Assembly (NCBI GenBank): GCA_008694505.1
Contig: VZDJ01000594.1
Span: forward strand, 8,839,035 to 8,903,034
Reading direction: 5' to 3'
Origin: Cyanoderma ruficeps
Lineage: Eukaryota; Chordata; Aves; Passeriformes; Timaliidae
Length of the DNA: 64,000 nt
Shown: piece by piece, positions 12,600 to 24,729 of the stretch
Numbering within the stretch: the first letter of the stretch is position 1
Layout: every line of letters begins with the position of its first letter
Notes under the pieces: model-generated
What the model saw: only the letters and a program-made list of their open reading frames with translations
What the model was told of the DNA's origin: nothing
The model's database searches: none
Translations under genes and position numbers: made by a program

Positions 12600-13940
12600 T
12601 AATAAATCAATTTTTACCATTCTGCACCACAAAAACCTTCAGTGAAGACGTGATGTGTTGCCATCTGAGACCATACCTGGGCTTTGGAGAGCTAAAGCCG
12701 TGCACCTCTTCTGTGTGAACGACAATCCCAGCATTCTCCCAGGGCCTCAGGCATCTCAGCCAAAACGCAGCTAAATTTGGACGGGAAGGACGTAGAGACG
12801 CTGCTGTCTGTGCTGGCACAAAGACGGGATGAGCAGACCTGGCCGGAGATGCCCCTCAGGGGGAGTCGCTCCCCAGGAGGAATCTCCCCTCAGGAGGAGT
12901 CTCCCCTCAAGGGGAGTCGCTCCCCAGGAGGAATCTCCCCTCAGGGGGAGTCGCCTGAGGGACAGCGCTGTCAGCCGGAGGCCCTGGTGCGCTCCCTGGA
13001 CAATGGCTGTTCCCCTGACAGGCGGGCCGACATCCCCCTTCCCTCGGGGCAGCTGTGGTGCCCTGAGGAGTCCGGGCGTGCAGGAGGCGGAGCCGGGTCC
13101 TGCTGCCATCTCGGGAGCTCTCCGCTGGCTGTCATCCTGGAGGAGGTAAGGCTGGAGGCACGGCGTCTGTCATCCTTGGGGTGATGGCAGATCATGGTGT
13201 TCAGAGCTCCACATGCTCATTTATAACTGATTCAGAGAACCTATGAGAGGATTTCCTGGGTTTTTCGGGGGAAGCTTTAGGCTGTATCTCCTGAGTGTGG
13301 CAGGAAGTCTCTGGTTGGCCATCGGGTCCCTGTCACTGTCTGATGCAGAGGTATGGTCCCTTCATCCATTGTGAAGGGACAAGAATGTTTTTGGGGAAGG
13401 TGCTGCTGGAAGGTCTGAAGGGAGCCCCTGGAGTCCAGAGGTCCTGAGGACATTGGCCCTGCTTGGCAGAGCGACCACTGGGGATGTCCCACTCAGGGCA
13501 GCAGTCAGTGCTGCCAGCTTATGGGGTCGAGGGGCTATTACTCATAGTAGGTTCCTCTGTGAATTCATAACAAATATTTGGGGAGGGGAAGGAAAAGACA
13601 AACTTTGTTGTGCTGCTTCACAGGGAACATGTGTCAGGGAGCCATAAGAACTGGTAGTTCCCTGGGTTCTGGAGGTGGCAGGAAATCCCTTTCCAGGGAT
13701 CAGAGCAGTGGGGTATGCAGGGCAGCTCCAGCTCCAGGCATCCAGTAGCTCCCTGGGCACAGGGATCAGCTCGATAGGACCCATGGATAGAGCTGTGGGG
13801 AGCTGGAGACTGGTGCTGCTGCATCGTCACAGGCAGGAACTGAGGGCTCCAGGGCTGATCAGGGCATTCAGGTCTAAAAGTGCACTCAGGGCCCTGGCAA
13901 TGGGCTGGAAGCTACTGCACAACTGGGCAAGAAATTAAAT
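12600..13940. other. Unexplained GC-rich island with possible exon
   Basis: Base composition rises sharply here compared with both flanks. CpGs are enriched mainly at 12,780-13,170, over the 17-bp minisatellite and its downstream flank. A plus-strand frame is open from about 12,777 to 13,184. A good donor (GAG followed by GTAAGG, cut after 13,145) and AG acceptors preceded by pyrimidines near 12,741-12,761 would bound an exon of about 385 bp. Upstream of the tandem repeat the frame reads DGKDVETLLSVLAQRRDEQT, which looks protein-like but matches no family I know. The 13,200-13,940 part is GC-rich unique sequence without a clear frame. It may be an unannotated transcript, a decayed element or a GC-biased patch. 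Confidence 0.35.
12852..12953. repeat. 17-bp minisatellite, six units
   Basis: Six adjacent 17-bp units built on two related forms, CCCCTCAGGGGGAGTCG and CTCCCCAGGAGGAATCT. The order gives a 51-bp higher-order pattern repeated about twice. Each unit is nearly self-complementary (CCCCTC then GGGGAG; GGGGAG-TCG-CTCCCC across a junction), so single strands could fold. Because 17 is not a multiple of three, a reading frame through the array cycles through all three frames. Confidence 0.9.
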
Positions 13941-15610
13941 TAAACAGCAGAGAATTCCACAAAAAGAAGCATCTGATAAAAAAGAGCACTTCTGCTGAGC
14001 ATGGAACATACTGTCACAGGAAGCCGCTGAGACCCAGACCTTAAAAAGATTGAAGAGGGTTTGGTCATTATAGCAAGATTGCCCAGCATTGGCATAATTT
14101 GTGTCAGATTTCAGAGAAATTTTAAAGCATGTGCTCCAGAGAAGTATCGAGTCTCTTAAGAGATTAACTTGAGATTTAAAGCAGTCTTAAAGTACCAGAT
14201 TATGACACTGCAATTAGAGAGGATACTGATCTGAAGAGATTGCCAAATTGATAACATATGACAATTCCTATACGCTATGCTGAGTGCAGCCCTGGAAAAC
14301 AACAGGGGATGCAAAAGGGACGTGATTTTGGATTTTGCAAGGGCTATGCCAACTTACCTGCTGACAATTGAAAGCATATCTGACCTGAGCATCTTTCAAT
14401 CAGTGAGGTTCCATCCTTCAGGAAGGAGGAATAACTGACAAAAATGTTATTGCTTCCACAAATTAATTCAGGTTTCCAGCTCTTTTATCTGGTACGTAGT
14501 GCTTTGTTCTCTCTCTCTCCTGCCCTTCCTTTTTATTCTTGTATGCATAGGAGACAGGAATCCTCCATCACTTAGGTAATCTCTTGTATTTACAAAACCA
14601 ATCCAGTCTTGTAACATTTCTGATGACACATGAAAAATCACCTCTGGATGCGCCCGTGTATCAGCACAGCAAACAATAAGCAGGACATGGAATCTTGTGG
14701 TAACTCACATACCAGTTTATTAAAGTTATAATATGGGAGACATGGGAAGAAGGGTGCCATTTGTACCAGCTGTTCGGCTTCCATTCCCAGTTTGGCAGTA
14801 ATATGGGGTTCTTCAAAATAGACAGACTACAAGTTGACCTTAAAGAATTCCTGGGTGAGTCTTAAAGTGAAATTTGCATTAGTTGTATCAAGTTTTTCCC
14901 ATAAAGCACACATCTGTGTAAAAGGTAATAAATTAGAAATATATTTCTTTATATACTTTTTACTCCACATAGCAAAATGCCCCAGCACTTTGGGAGCTAT
15001 TGGGATCCTTTGCCTGCCATGATAGTGCAGTCATTCCTTGGCTGCAAAACAGCAGCTGCTGCAAGATCCACTAATGAACAGTTTGAACACTGTGTGGGAA
15101 GAATATTATCTCTTGCTGAAACCACATGGCAAATATGAACAGTAATGCATGAATTTACTGATTTTCAAATACTGTATCATCACAATCTGCACCTCAGATC
15201 TTTCATGGATTCTGTTTTTCCTTCCAGTGTCACAGCCTTTTTCTCAATAGTTTCTGACATACACTGGAGTTACCATAAAACAGTTAAGCAAAATTAGAGT
15301 GACTGTTGGCAACAATATGAAGCTGAGCTTCCTTCAACAGGAGGTGTGTATCTGCTTTGCTGCACCCTGCATCTGCTGTCATTCAGCATTCTCTTGGCAG
15401 AAGTGTTAGGAATTTACACTTATTACTGGGACCTTTTTGCATGCAGACATATAATTTTCTCTCTAGGTCACTCAGCGTGTTGGTTCTCTCCTCTTGTTTG
15501 TTGCCCTCTTGTTTTCAGCAGTGGCTGAAAGTTTGCTCATAGCTGGATTTTTGCCAGAGATACCTGATACAGAAACAGCTCAAAGAAATAGGCTTATTTC
15601 AGAGCTGGTC
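13941..15610. other. Unique non-coding sequence
   Basis: AT-rich sequence. Positions 13,950-14,080 faintly resemble the sense strand of an old CR1 3' region (TTCCACAAAAAGAAGCATCT), too weakly to call. Nothing else recognised. Confidence 0.45.
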
Positions 15611-15705
15611 GAAAAAAAACAAACACCAAAAACCCAAACAAAAAACTAAATGCCAAACAAAACAAAACCACCAAGCTCCAGGAAAAAGGGGAAAAAAAAC
15701 AAACC
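15611..15705. repeat. A-rich low-complexity tract
   Basis: About 95 bases of A-rich sequence interrupted mainly by C, with words such as AAACAAACACCAAAAACC. It could be the decayed tail of a retroposed sequence or simple low complexity. No body of a retroposon is recognisable next to it. Confidence 0.7.
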
Positions 15706-16822
15706 TGAAAAAGCTTTTGGAAATCCTAGATGAATCTTGACCTGAGCTCCAAGCAGCAGCAAAACATCACAGCCCTAAGACTGACAGATGCTTTACTACT
15801 CTGGCAGCAGTGGTCTTTGCAGATTGGAGTTTGAGAACTGCTGCATTTGCTGATTGCCTGGAAACTGAACTGCTAAATACTTGAACACCTATGCAAAGAT
15901 CTTTCCTTTCTTCCTCTTGCTGTTCAGAGGGGGAATTAGGGATGGAACACAGGTGACAATCTGGATTAAATTGAATCTGAGCTCTCATAAAATGTATCTG
16001 GCTCTGTCAAAAGAAGTGATTATTCAGACCTAGCTTTCAGACTTGGGAGCTGAGAGAACCTAAATTCTAACAGTGTTATTCAGGCTCGTCAACTGATCAC
16101 CTCTGAGTAAGTACAAGTGGGTGTAAGGCAGGACATGCACTGAGGTACAGGATGGTGTTTCAGTGCCAACCACTTAATCTCATGAAACCTCAGTGCCATC
16201 ATTTGTAGCAATGTGGCACCACTCTCAAAAGCTTGTTTCAAATCATGCAGTGAAAAATTATTGGTACTTAGGCTGGATAATCTTCTCCCTTGTCATGTCA
16301 GGAGCAAATGACAGTTTTGAGTACTGCTGCTTCAGCTCAGCATCTGATGCATTTGCTTACCCAGTGCAGTGTTCTTAGGCAGTGATTAATGACAGCTCTT
16401 GAGTCAGAGCCTGTAACTGTGATGGGCATTCACAGGTAAACCGACAAACAATAAAGGAAAAAGATCCTGAGGGAGGCAAAGGTACTGACTGGCATCTCTA
16501 ACTGTATATATTGGTCACAATCAGACTGTTCAGAAGTCGTTACCTTTCAACCAAAGCATCTTAAGAGTCCAAATATATTTATTCATTAGAATAAATATTT
16601 ATAGCCAAATCTGACCCCTACAGAAACTGGTGGCTAACTTCTCTGATTTAATCAGACCCAGGCTGACAACTCATATTGGAATGCTACTTTTCTTCTGTGG
16701 GAAAATGAAAAGTGCCAGCAGTATAGTTCTGTATAGAAACAAGGAGATGCAGAAATGCCTTCAATGTTAACAAAGATGGTGGAATCTCCCTGTTTTATAC
16801 TCGGGGATATGCAAGTAAAAAT
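15706..16822. other. Unique non-coding sequence
   Basis: No gene or repeat recognised. Position 16,105 has a donor-like GTAAGTAC with no coding sequence upstream. Confidence 0.5.
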
Positions 16823-16919
16823 ACCCCAGATCATTATGCATTTAAGCACATGCCTATCTTTAAGCAAGTGCTTGAATATCACTGTCCTTCCCTGAACTTT
16901 AATGGGAGTTTGGGCCCCT
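16823..16919. repeat. Decayed palindromic relic, TTAAGCA type
   Basis: Contains TTTAAGCACATGCC followed by TTTAAGCAAGTGCTTGA, then a centre and ACTTTAATGGGAGTTTGGGC. This matches my memory of an ancient sauropsid hairpin repeat with TTAAGCATGTGCTTAA arms and a CCATTGACTTCAATGG core. It is diverged and probably inert. A weaker half-copy of the same arm type lies at 30,490-30,535. Confidence 0.5.
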
Positions 16920-17780
16920 GTTCAAGGATAAATCTGTATTTGTGCTCCTTGTACACCTGAGATGAGCTTGCATATGACTTTTTTGCTTTGCTGGATCAGG
17001 GTTTATGACCCTGTAAGTTGATTTCTGTCCTAGTCTGTTTAAATATTTCAAACACATACACAAAATAAACCTAATCTTCTGCCAATATTCCACCTCTCTG
17101 GTCTCATGATACCCAGGAAACAAACCACTGATCTTTCCAATGATCTGACTTACAAATCTAGTTTTAGAAGGCACCGGCAGCTAATCACTCTGCAGCTGGA
17201 ATACCTACATTACTGCATCTCTGTTGCATGTGACTAGTTTGGAAAATGAAGTTAAACTTGTACAATAGAAGTAATTTAATACATGATTTAGAACTTTAAC
17301 CATCTTACTACAAATTAATTTGCATGCCTACAACCCTTTACTTGTATGAGTTACCCTATGTGTTTTGATGAGGAAGGAATATTATGAGCCTGCTGACTGT
17401 AGAAATGATTGTATCATAGATCCATGATAATATTTACATGAAATGTAGCAGTTCCACTCATTGTTCTGGGCAGAGGAGTTTCTATCTTTTGTCTTTTCTT
17501 CCTTCATTATCACTGTTGAATCTCACATTTTTGAAGAAAAGGAGAGCAGAGTGAAAATATTTGTATATTTCATCATGTTACGATAATCTGAATATAATAT
17601 ATAGGCAATCTAATAATTGATTGCTTTTATCCTGATCAATCAAATCAAATCAGAACTGAGATTTAGGTAGGTCACTGCTGTAAAAAGCCATTTCTGTTGA
17701 CCTCTGCTAATACTTGAGTACCTTCTATAGCTGGTGGAAAGGATACTTAGTATCTTACAGAACTGCATTTTGTGAGATAC
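16920..17780. other. Unique non-coding sequence
   Basis: AT-rich sequence with no recognised features. Minus-strand frames of 67-91 codons have no domain. Confidence 0.5.
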
Positions 17781-18475
17781 ATTCATAGAAAACTTTAGGT
17801 TGGAAGGCATATCTGGAGTTCTGTATTCCAAGCTTCTGCTCAAAGCAGGACAAGCTTAAAAATGAGATCAAATTATTCCAAGACTTGAGATGTTTTGAGA
17901 ATCTCCAAGGGTGATGACTGAACAGACCCTTGGGCCCCTGTTTCAGCCATGCTCTAGTCCCACTGAGATGATTTTTTTCCCCTTCCCAATTAGTATTTCC
18001 CTTGCTGCAGCTTGTGACTGTTGCCTTTTGTTCTTTTGCTGTGCACCCCTGAGAAATGTCTGTGTCTGTCTTCTCCAGTGGATTAAGGTAGTGGAAGACC
18101 ATAGCTACATCCTGTCTTGGGCTTCTTGTCTCCAGCCTGAGCAAGGCAGTGGCCTCTGCCTCTCTTTCTACCTCAGGTGCTGTGGTTCCATTACTGCCTC
18201 AGCACCCTTCCCTGGAGTCTCTCCAGGTTGTGAGCAGCTGTTGTTGTGTGAGCCCCAAACTCCAGCTGTGGGGCTGTTTGCTCAGCCCTCAGCCTGGCCT
18301 GGCACAGGGGACATTCTGACCCCAGTCCACAACTTCATTTGGCTTTGTTGAACCTCACGAGGTTCTTGCTAGCTTGCTCTTCTGGTTTGTTGAGGTCCTT
18401 TCAAATGGAAACCCTGCTCCCTCCAGTGTTCCACTCCTCCAGTTTGGGTGCCACTTGATGAGGTTGTGTTGTGTC
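17781..18475 (-). mobile_element. CR1 LINE, truncated 3' portion
   Basis: On the plus strand it starts ATTCATAGAAAACTTTAGG and proceeds through CTTCTGCTCAAAGCAGGACA, TTTCCCTTGCTGCAGCTTGT and GTTGAACCTCACGAGGTTCT, the standard order of the reverse-complemented avian CR1 3' region. The copy is about 690 bp, on the minus strand and 5'-truncated. It reaches the end of the reverse-transcriptase region but carries no intact frame. Open frames of 146 codons (plus) and 129 codons (minus) within it are remnants or shadows. It is more diverged than the copy at 9.7 kb, so probably older. Confidence 0.88.
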
Positions 18476-21400
18476 TCAGCATCCAGGGCCATATGGCATA
18501 GCAGCAGGGTAACATATTGACTTAGTCAGAGAGTGATAATTTTCAGCTTATCTGGCAGGAATAGAATTCTTGATAATTGTTGACCAGAATTCATGGAATA
18601 TTTTTGGCCACTAGACTAGATTGAGTATACAATGTACTTTGCAGTATACGTTACATTAATTAATATAGAGGGAGAGACTGTATTTTGATTGTACGTATCC
18701 AAATATGTTTTAATCAAGTAAAGGTATTTCTGATGAACAACTTTGCATGGAAAATAGATAATCAGTGATATATCATTACGTACACATAAAGGAAGTGGTT
18801 GGGATTATCTGAGTAGAATAACAGTGCACTGCTTGATACCTGGGACTCACTACCTGACTGAACACCTGACCCTGCCCATTCCAACCACCCTGATCTGCCT
18901 GGCTGCACCGTGTGCCTTCAGAAGGCACTAGGAAGCTCTTGCTTGCTATTGTGTTATGCCTTATAATTGAGGTGCCACCTCATATCTTCTGATGGCCAAG
19001 CCTGAAGGAAGGATGTGATGTTTTTAAGAAGTAGTTACAGTGTTTTTAATTATTGAAAATACAAAGCAGAAAGCTTCTCTCAGTGCACTAACCCACTGTG
19101 CTGCAATCATTTCCCTTTATTGGCACTTCTGGTGAAGGGAAGCAGGCATTCTCCATTAAGTGCAGCCTAATGGGACAGTGCTTGGCTTTCTGTTACTGCA
19201 AGGTTTGCAGTGTGCCACCATCTCTTTGCTGAGGTACTGCAAGAAAAGAGGTGTCTCCCAGCTTTTTTCTCTAACAAAAACAGGCTACACACTGTAGAAA
19301 CATCCAGCCCAGCCTCTTCCTGGTGATTAGGTTTACCAATAACAAAATAAAAAGGAATATTCATGTTTAACATATTACTTCTCAACCTAGGCTCAACATT
19401 CTCCTTCATCACAGAACTTCTTCCACCACACTTCTCTTTGTGTGGGTGGGAAGCCACCTTGCCTCACTGAATCAAACAGTGAAAAGGGCGGAGAGGCCTT
19501 TCTGTGGGAGACCTCCAACTCTTCCCTAATGCAGAGCCTTCCATTGCATTGCCAAGTCACAAAGAGGGACACTGCAGTTCAAGAGGGAACACGGCTACAA
19601 TATGCTACATTTCCCTAAAGGAGAAGGAAGAGCTTTTTCACGACATGTCAAGTTTGTTGTTGGGAAATGTCTCAACCTTGAAATTATAGCTAACCTGTCT
19701 ATGTATTTGGAACCACATTTTCCCAAAAATCATTGACCTGTCTGCATCAGTTCCAATGGGCCTCTTTCTTAAGAGATGAAAGACTTGGTGACTTCATCAC
19801 AACCATTGTAGATGAAGCTACAATACAGTTTCTGCTCTAAGGCCTTACTTTCAATGCTCATCTGAAAACCTGCAAAATGTAAGGCTGAAATCTAAACTGG
19901 TTGGCCTCTGCCTAAAGATGAAAGTATGTGTTTGAAAGCACTTTATATTTTGATTGAAAAGACTAAAAAAGTTTTATTTTAAAAATATTTTTTTCTCCTG
20001 ATATTTTAGTTTTAACAGACTTGTGGCTAAAGTGGGTGAGATTTGAAACTAGATTGGTTTTGATTTGAATTATAAGCATCTGAATATCATGGACTGAGTA
20101 GGTATAATATTTTTTTAGTTAAGTTCATTAAAAACATGGAAGTATGCAAGGTCCCTGTATTAACTGAGCACTGTGAACTTCTTAAATCCTCAGAATGCCT
20201 TTGCAGGTTTCAAATACTACAGCAGAAGTACAATCTGCAGAACAGATACTCAATTTTATCAGCACATTCACATTCCCACTACACTGAGAATTGCATTTTC
20301 CAAACCAGACACTGCTAGTTGCATTATCAAGACATTGGTCCTCATGTAAGCAAATGGAGGAAGGAATATTAATACTTTCAAAACCTACTCCCATTTAGAC
20401 TCAGACTTTTCAGCTTGCTGGACATAACAGTTGGTTGTATAAGAGGGTCCCTGTAAAGCTTTTTAATTTAGCTTTTTAAGGGAAAATTAAAATAGGACAA
20501 GATACTGCAAACGCTGTAATGGGAACTTGCAGTGTTGAGCTCATCTTTCAGCTGAATTGCCTAAGGTGGGATATGAAGTCAGCAGATAAGCTGTCAACAG
20601 TCCTGAATTCACTTTCCATTAAAATGTGGTTTTTCTGGAGAGTGTTTAGTGAGATGTCTGATGTGCTAAACAACATGTCTTTAAATAAAGGTTAAGGCTA
20701 ATTGTAAAGGTACCTCTACTTCCCAGGGAAAAAAATAAAGATCCTACCTGTATTTACCAAGGAAGTTTTCAGTCCCTCAGATGATATGTTTCTAGGAGAA
20801 CCATAAAGGTGTTCAGTGCTAGGTTTTACACTTCCAGTCTCAAGGCAAAAGTAATATACAATAAGCACAGTCACTAGGCTTGAGTTAGAGGGGAGGGGAA
20901 AACAAGTTTTGATGTAGTGTTAAACCTCCTAATGGTGTTGTTAAAAACTAATTTTTCACTGCTCTTTTTATTTGCCAACAAATAGGTGACTGCCAGGTGC
21001 TGTAGATCTTACCTCAGTGTGGATGCTTAACTGGGCAACAAGAAGTGGCTCAGTTTAACATTCCCTTCCTCCTAGTGTATCATTGTGTCAACACAACTTT
21101 TATGTTTCACAAGTCTTTGTCTGAAAAGAGGGAACTTTCTACTTTTGTGAAACTCAGTGGGAATACTCAGGCCTGCCTTTATGAAGTGTGATGACATTTG
21201 CTGACTTTTTCATGTCGAGTGACATGCGAAGGTTGGCCCCTGGCTTCAGGGGGGAAAACAACTGTATAGCACTTGTCTGTAGGCTTCAGAAGCAATTCTA
21301 GGAAAAAAAAAGCACTTGTCCCAGTTTAAGCTCATTTAATTTCTTACCAAAGAAGTTAAATACCATCACTCTGGTGACAGTGTCAAGTCATTCTTATATA

Positions 21401-21539
21401 TTATTCTATTTGTTTCATCACAGTGTCTTTTCTCCAGGGAGCTCATTTGTATTCTCTTGCATTAAGGTTATCTGACTTTTAGTTAGTGTCATGGATTTAA
21501 ATTTGACTTATCTTTAGTAAAAATTAAAATGTTACTGTC
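18476..21539. other. Unique non-coding sequence
   Basis: AT-rich sequence with no recognised gene. Positions 18,840-18,945 are locally C-rich (CCTGACCCTGCCCATTCCAA) without a match I can name. The rest shows nothing notable. Confidence 0.5.
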
Positions 21540-21745
21540 ACCACCAGACTGAGCCCGGAAACCACAACCGTGGCTATTTAGCAATTTATTTTAAATTCAG
21601 GAAAAAAGCCATACACCTAAATATTTTATGGCTAATTGCCATTTGGCTTCAGATCTAGATCTCAGTATTCAAGATAATGCTTATCTTGCTATTGCTGCAT
21701 GCCATTGCTTCTGAGTATTTGCTGATACTGTGTTTAGAAATGTAT
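21540..21745. promoter_or_regulatory. Candidate conserved non-coding element
   Basis: Repeat-free stretch with AACCACAACCGTGG (RUNX-like ACCACA) near 21,560, then TAGCAATTTATTTTAAATTC and TAAATATTTTATGGCTAATT, and two adjacent AGATCT copies near 21,651. It lacks coding character in all frames. It resembles a vertebrate enhancer by composition only. Confidence 0.18.
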
Positions 21746-22639
21746 TTTTTCTCTTTTGAGGAAACTGCAGTAGAAGGGCATTTGGGCTCCACTCGGGGTC
21801 AGGCATTTGAATCAGCATAGAGATAGTCTGCTGCATATATTTTCACTGTTTTTTTTTCATGGCAACTCTGTTTCTTTCCTTACAGTGCTATGGGGAAATA
21901 AAAACTTGTAGTAGGCCAGTGTAGTGATTGTCTGAACATATGTGTCCAGCTCTAAATTCCAGCACAGTTTAAAATTTTTGCCAATGATGTATGCACTGCC
22001 AGTCTGCGTGAAATGGTCTGGGTATCTACAGCAGAAATAATATTCTAATCAGACTGCTACTAGTGTGGACTCATGTTCCAGACATCAAGTGTGAGTCAAT
22101 GCTGTTGCCTAGCCTCCAGACAATGAGGCCAGGGTTGATATTCCTCTAGATCTCCCTCTAAAACATCTACCGGGAAAGCTGATCTGAATGCCCAAAACAG
22201 CTTAAGCTCAAGCAGGTCTGTGCAGTCAGTTCAGTCATAAACAGACTGACCTGTGTGCAAACGCAGGCTAACAGACTGCTGTGGTTAGGCTGCAAAAATA
22301 CCATTGTGTCTGCAATTTGTCTTTGGATGACCCGACTCACAAAAAAGCCTAGGTTTGGTCTCTTCTTTTGCCAGAGAGCTCTGTTCTACACTGGCAGGTC
22401 CTCATTCCCACAAGAGCCCAGCTGTACCTGTTATCCTGCCTCCTCCTGCCCTGCAACCCAAAGCGGTCCCATCCGAGTCCTGTTCCTCTTCCCTGCAGCG
22501 TGTTTCCGCTCTCCTGAACTCTCCTCTGTCCCTCTCCGTGCTCTGCACCGCTGAGTCTGAAGGCAGGAAAGGCGGCCTCTCTTCCCTGCAAGCAGTGGGA
22601 GCCCCTTCTCCCTACAATGTTCCCGAAACGCCTGTGCCA
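21746..22639. other. Unique non-coding sequence approaching CpG patch
   Basis: AT-rich up to about 22,360, then increasingly C-rich toward the CpG patch. No gene recognised. Plus-strand frames opening near 22,255 and 22,355 continue into the minisatellite and lack any domain. Confidence 0.45.
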
Positions 22640-23165
22640 GACCCACCGCGGCCCTGGGTGGCCAGGCAGGCTGCTCACACGGATGCTACAGAACCCACAC
22701 GGGGTGCGGGGCCCCGGCTCAGGGCTTCTGGGTCCCGGCTCAGGGCGTGTGGGTCCCAGCTCCCGGGGTGCGGGATCTGGCTCACGGGATGCGGGACCCG
22801 GCTCACAGAGTGCGGGTCCCGGCTCACGGGGTGCGGGTCCCGGCTCACGGGGAGCGGGTCCCGGCTCACGGGGTGCGGGTCCCGGCTCACGGGGAGCGGG
22901 TCCCGGCTCACGGGGTGCGGGTCCCGGCTCACGAGATGCTTGGTCCCGGCTCACGGGGTGCGGGTCCCGGCTCACGGGGTGCGGGTCCCGGCTCACCGGG
23001 AGCGGCGTGCGCGGGGCCGGCGCTCCGGGAGGCACCAGCAGCCTCTAGCGGTGAGAGCCGCGCCGAGCGCCCGCACCGCCTCAGCCACACCGGCCGCGTC
23101 TCTTTCTCCTGCGGAAAGGGCGTTTCTCCAGCGGCGGTGGCTCTGGACAGGGTTACAGTTCAACA
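22640..23165. promoter_or_regulatory. CpG-dense patch containing a minisatellite
   Basis: CpG density is very high compared with both flanks. Most comes from the 21-bp array, but the right flank (23,030-23,150) is also CpG-rich unique sequence, including GCCGCGCCGAGCGCCCGC. A donor-like GCG followed by GTGAGA cuts at 23,050. The patch could be a small CpG island with an upstream alternative first exon for the gene starting near 25.7 kb, or CpG richness caused only by the array. Confidence 0.35.
22698..23006. repeat. 21-bp GC-rich minisatellite, about 14-15 units
   Basis: Tandem units of the form GTCCCGGCTCACGGGGTGCG plus G. Left-hand units are more diverged (GGGCTTCTG, CAGGGCGTGT variants), while those from about 22,816 on are almost identical. 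In the centre, units with GGGGTG and GGGGAG alternate, giving a 42-bp dimer that implies recent expansion by two-unit steps. The unit length is a multiple of three and lacks stop codons in most frames, so long open frames appear on both strands (304 codons plus, 228 minus). On the minus strand every unit carries GTGAGCC, a donor-like hexamer. Confidence 0.95.
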
Positions 23166-24729
23166 CCTCTGCGAGCAACTGTGATGAATCTTGCCATGAC
23201 CTCGGCCTCCGCCAAACCCAGAACAGGAACCCGGTACATCCTCTCCTTTGGAGACTGGAAACAAATTGATACAGATCACTTCACATGCAATACCCTGACT
23301 TTTCCCACGACATTTCTCTTTTTCATAGAATTGTAATTGTACCGCTTTGCGTCACAAGCCCTTTACTAAAAGGATTTGAGTAGTTTCCCTGTCTGGCCAG
23401 TGATTTCCCAGATACCATGCTGTGTAAAGGCATTAAGGTGTCAGGACCTGACTGTCCATGGAAACATTATAAAACTTTTCTTTACGTGCACATTTTAGTA
23501 GTAAGTGTTTGAGCAATGCATACACGCACATGACCAACAGAATTACTCCCAGCCTTGTGGGGGAAACAGCAAAGTATTGGCAGGAAAATTACAGAAGATT
23601 TTAGGACAAACAATCTTTTCTTTAATAGAAAACTACTATCCATTAGATCTTTAAATGTTGATAGACATTTAGTTATGTATTATTCAATGCTCAGTGTGGC
23701 ATCTGGAAGTCTTAGGAGGAGCAAAGGTTGAGCTGTCTTCTGGCAATTACATGTGTAGTTGTGGCATTTGGTGAGGTGACCTATCCCTGAGGCTTAGATA
23801 ACCAAATGACTTGCTCTACAGTAAAACTGAAAAAGAAGACAACTGGTGTCCCGGCACACAGCCCAACCTTCCCTGTGTTCTGCTCTGTCCACCCAGGCTG
23901 TTGTACATCATTATTTAAAATTCACTTCACTAAATTGAAAGATGTCATCCTGTATATTAAAGAAATGGAGGGAAATGTTACTTACTTATTCACATGTAAA
24001 TTACGACAACATTCTAAGAAGATACTATTACAAAAAAAATCAGCTAGAGGGGTAGGGTTTTTTCAGTGTTAGGAAAGATGGGGAAGAAAAAAGGCACAAA
24101 TGTGATGCTGCTGTGAATGGGGCAGTTTGCTCAGCACTTTCTAGACTATACCTGATTCAAGTCTTCTACCAGAGTTTGAGTTTTGAGCAGAATACGTAGC
24201 TAAATTGCAATTGTTTTGTATCCTTTACCTGTCCTATACTTTCCAGTATGAGTTTTTAAATGGAAAGCAGATAAAAAATATTATGCATATAAATAATTTA
24301 TTGACTGCTTCACTCAAGGTATCAAAAATGCATTACTGCATGAGCAGATGTAGTGATATAGTTCCTTGATGAAGGAAAAACTGAGAAATTATGAACAGGC
24401 AAACAATTACATGTTGTATAATGATCATCTCAGCGGATATATGCAGTTACTTCTCCGAGATGAGAATTGGGAGCACACCCACTGCCACCACAATTGGCTG
24501 TCATAGCACTGATGAGCCATCATACAATTACACTGTTTTTATATAGCTATAACATACTGTCAACATGAATGACAGGATCAGTTTACAGAAGGAAAAAAAC
24601 CCAGCCTCATTCTGTATGCACACATACATATGCAACGGCTTCAGTGCAGGCCATTCTGTCTGGGGATTCAGCTGATAAATAACTGAAGCTCTTCTTTGGC
24701 GATTCTTAAATGTCACTAGACCAGCCCAG
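23166..24729. other. Unique non-coding sequence between CpG-rich blocks
   Basis: AT-rich sequence of about 1.5 kb separating the minisatellite patch from the main CpG island. Around 24,260-24,345 there are octamer-like and homeodomain-like words (TTATGCATATAAATAATTTA) that could be regulatory. No gene recognised. Confidence 0.45.

Noticed and set aside
13950..14090. Possible sense-strand CR1 3' fragment
   Set aside because: Only a loose resemblance over a few short words, with no terminal repeat and no consistent landmark order.
17911..18351. 146-codon plus-strand frame
   Set aside because: Lies on the antisense strand of a truncated CR1 element.
22355..23269. 304-codon plus-strand open frame and 228-codon minus-strand counterpart
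   Set aside because: Both run through a stop-poor 21-bp tandem array. The products are repeated Gly/Ser/Arg or Pro/Arg/Asp words with no domain.
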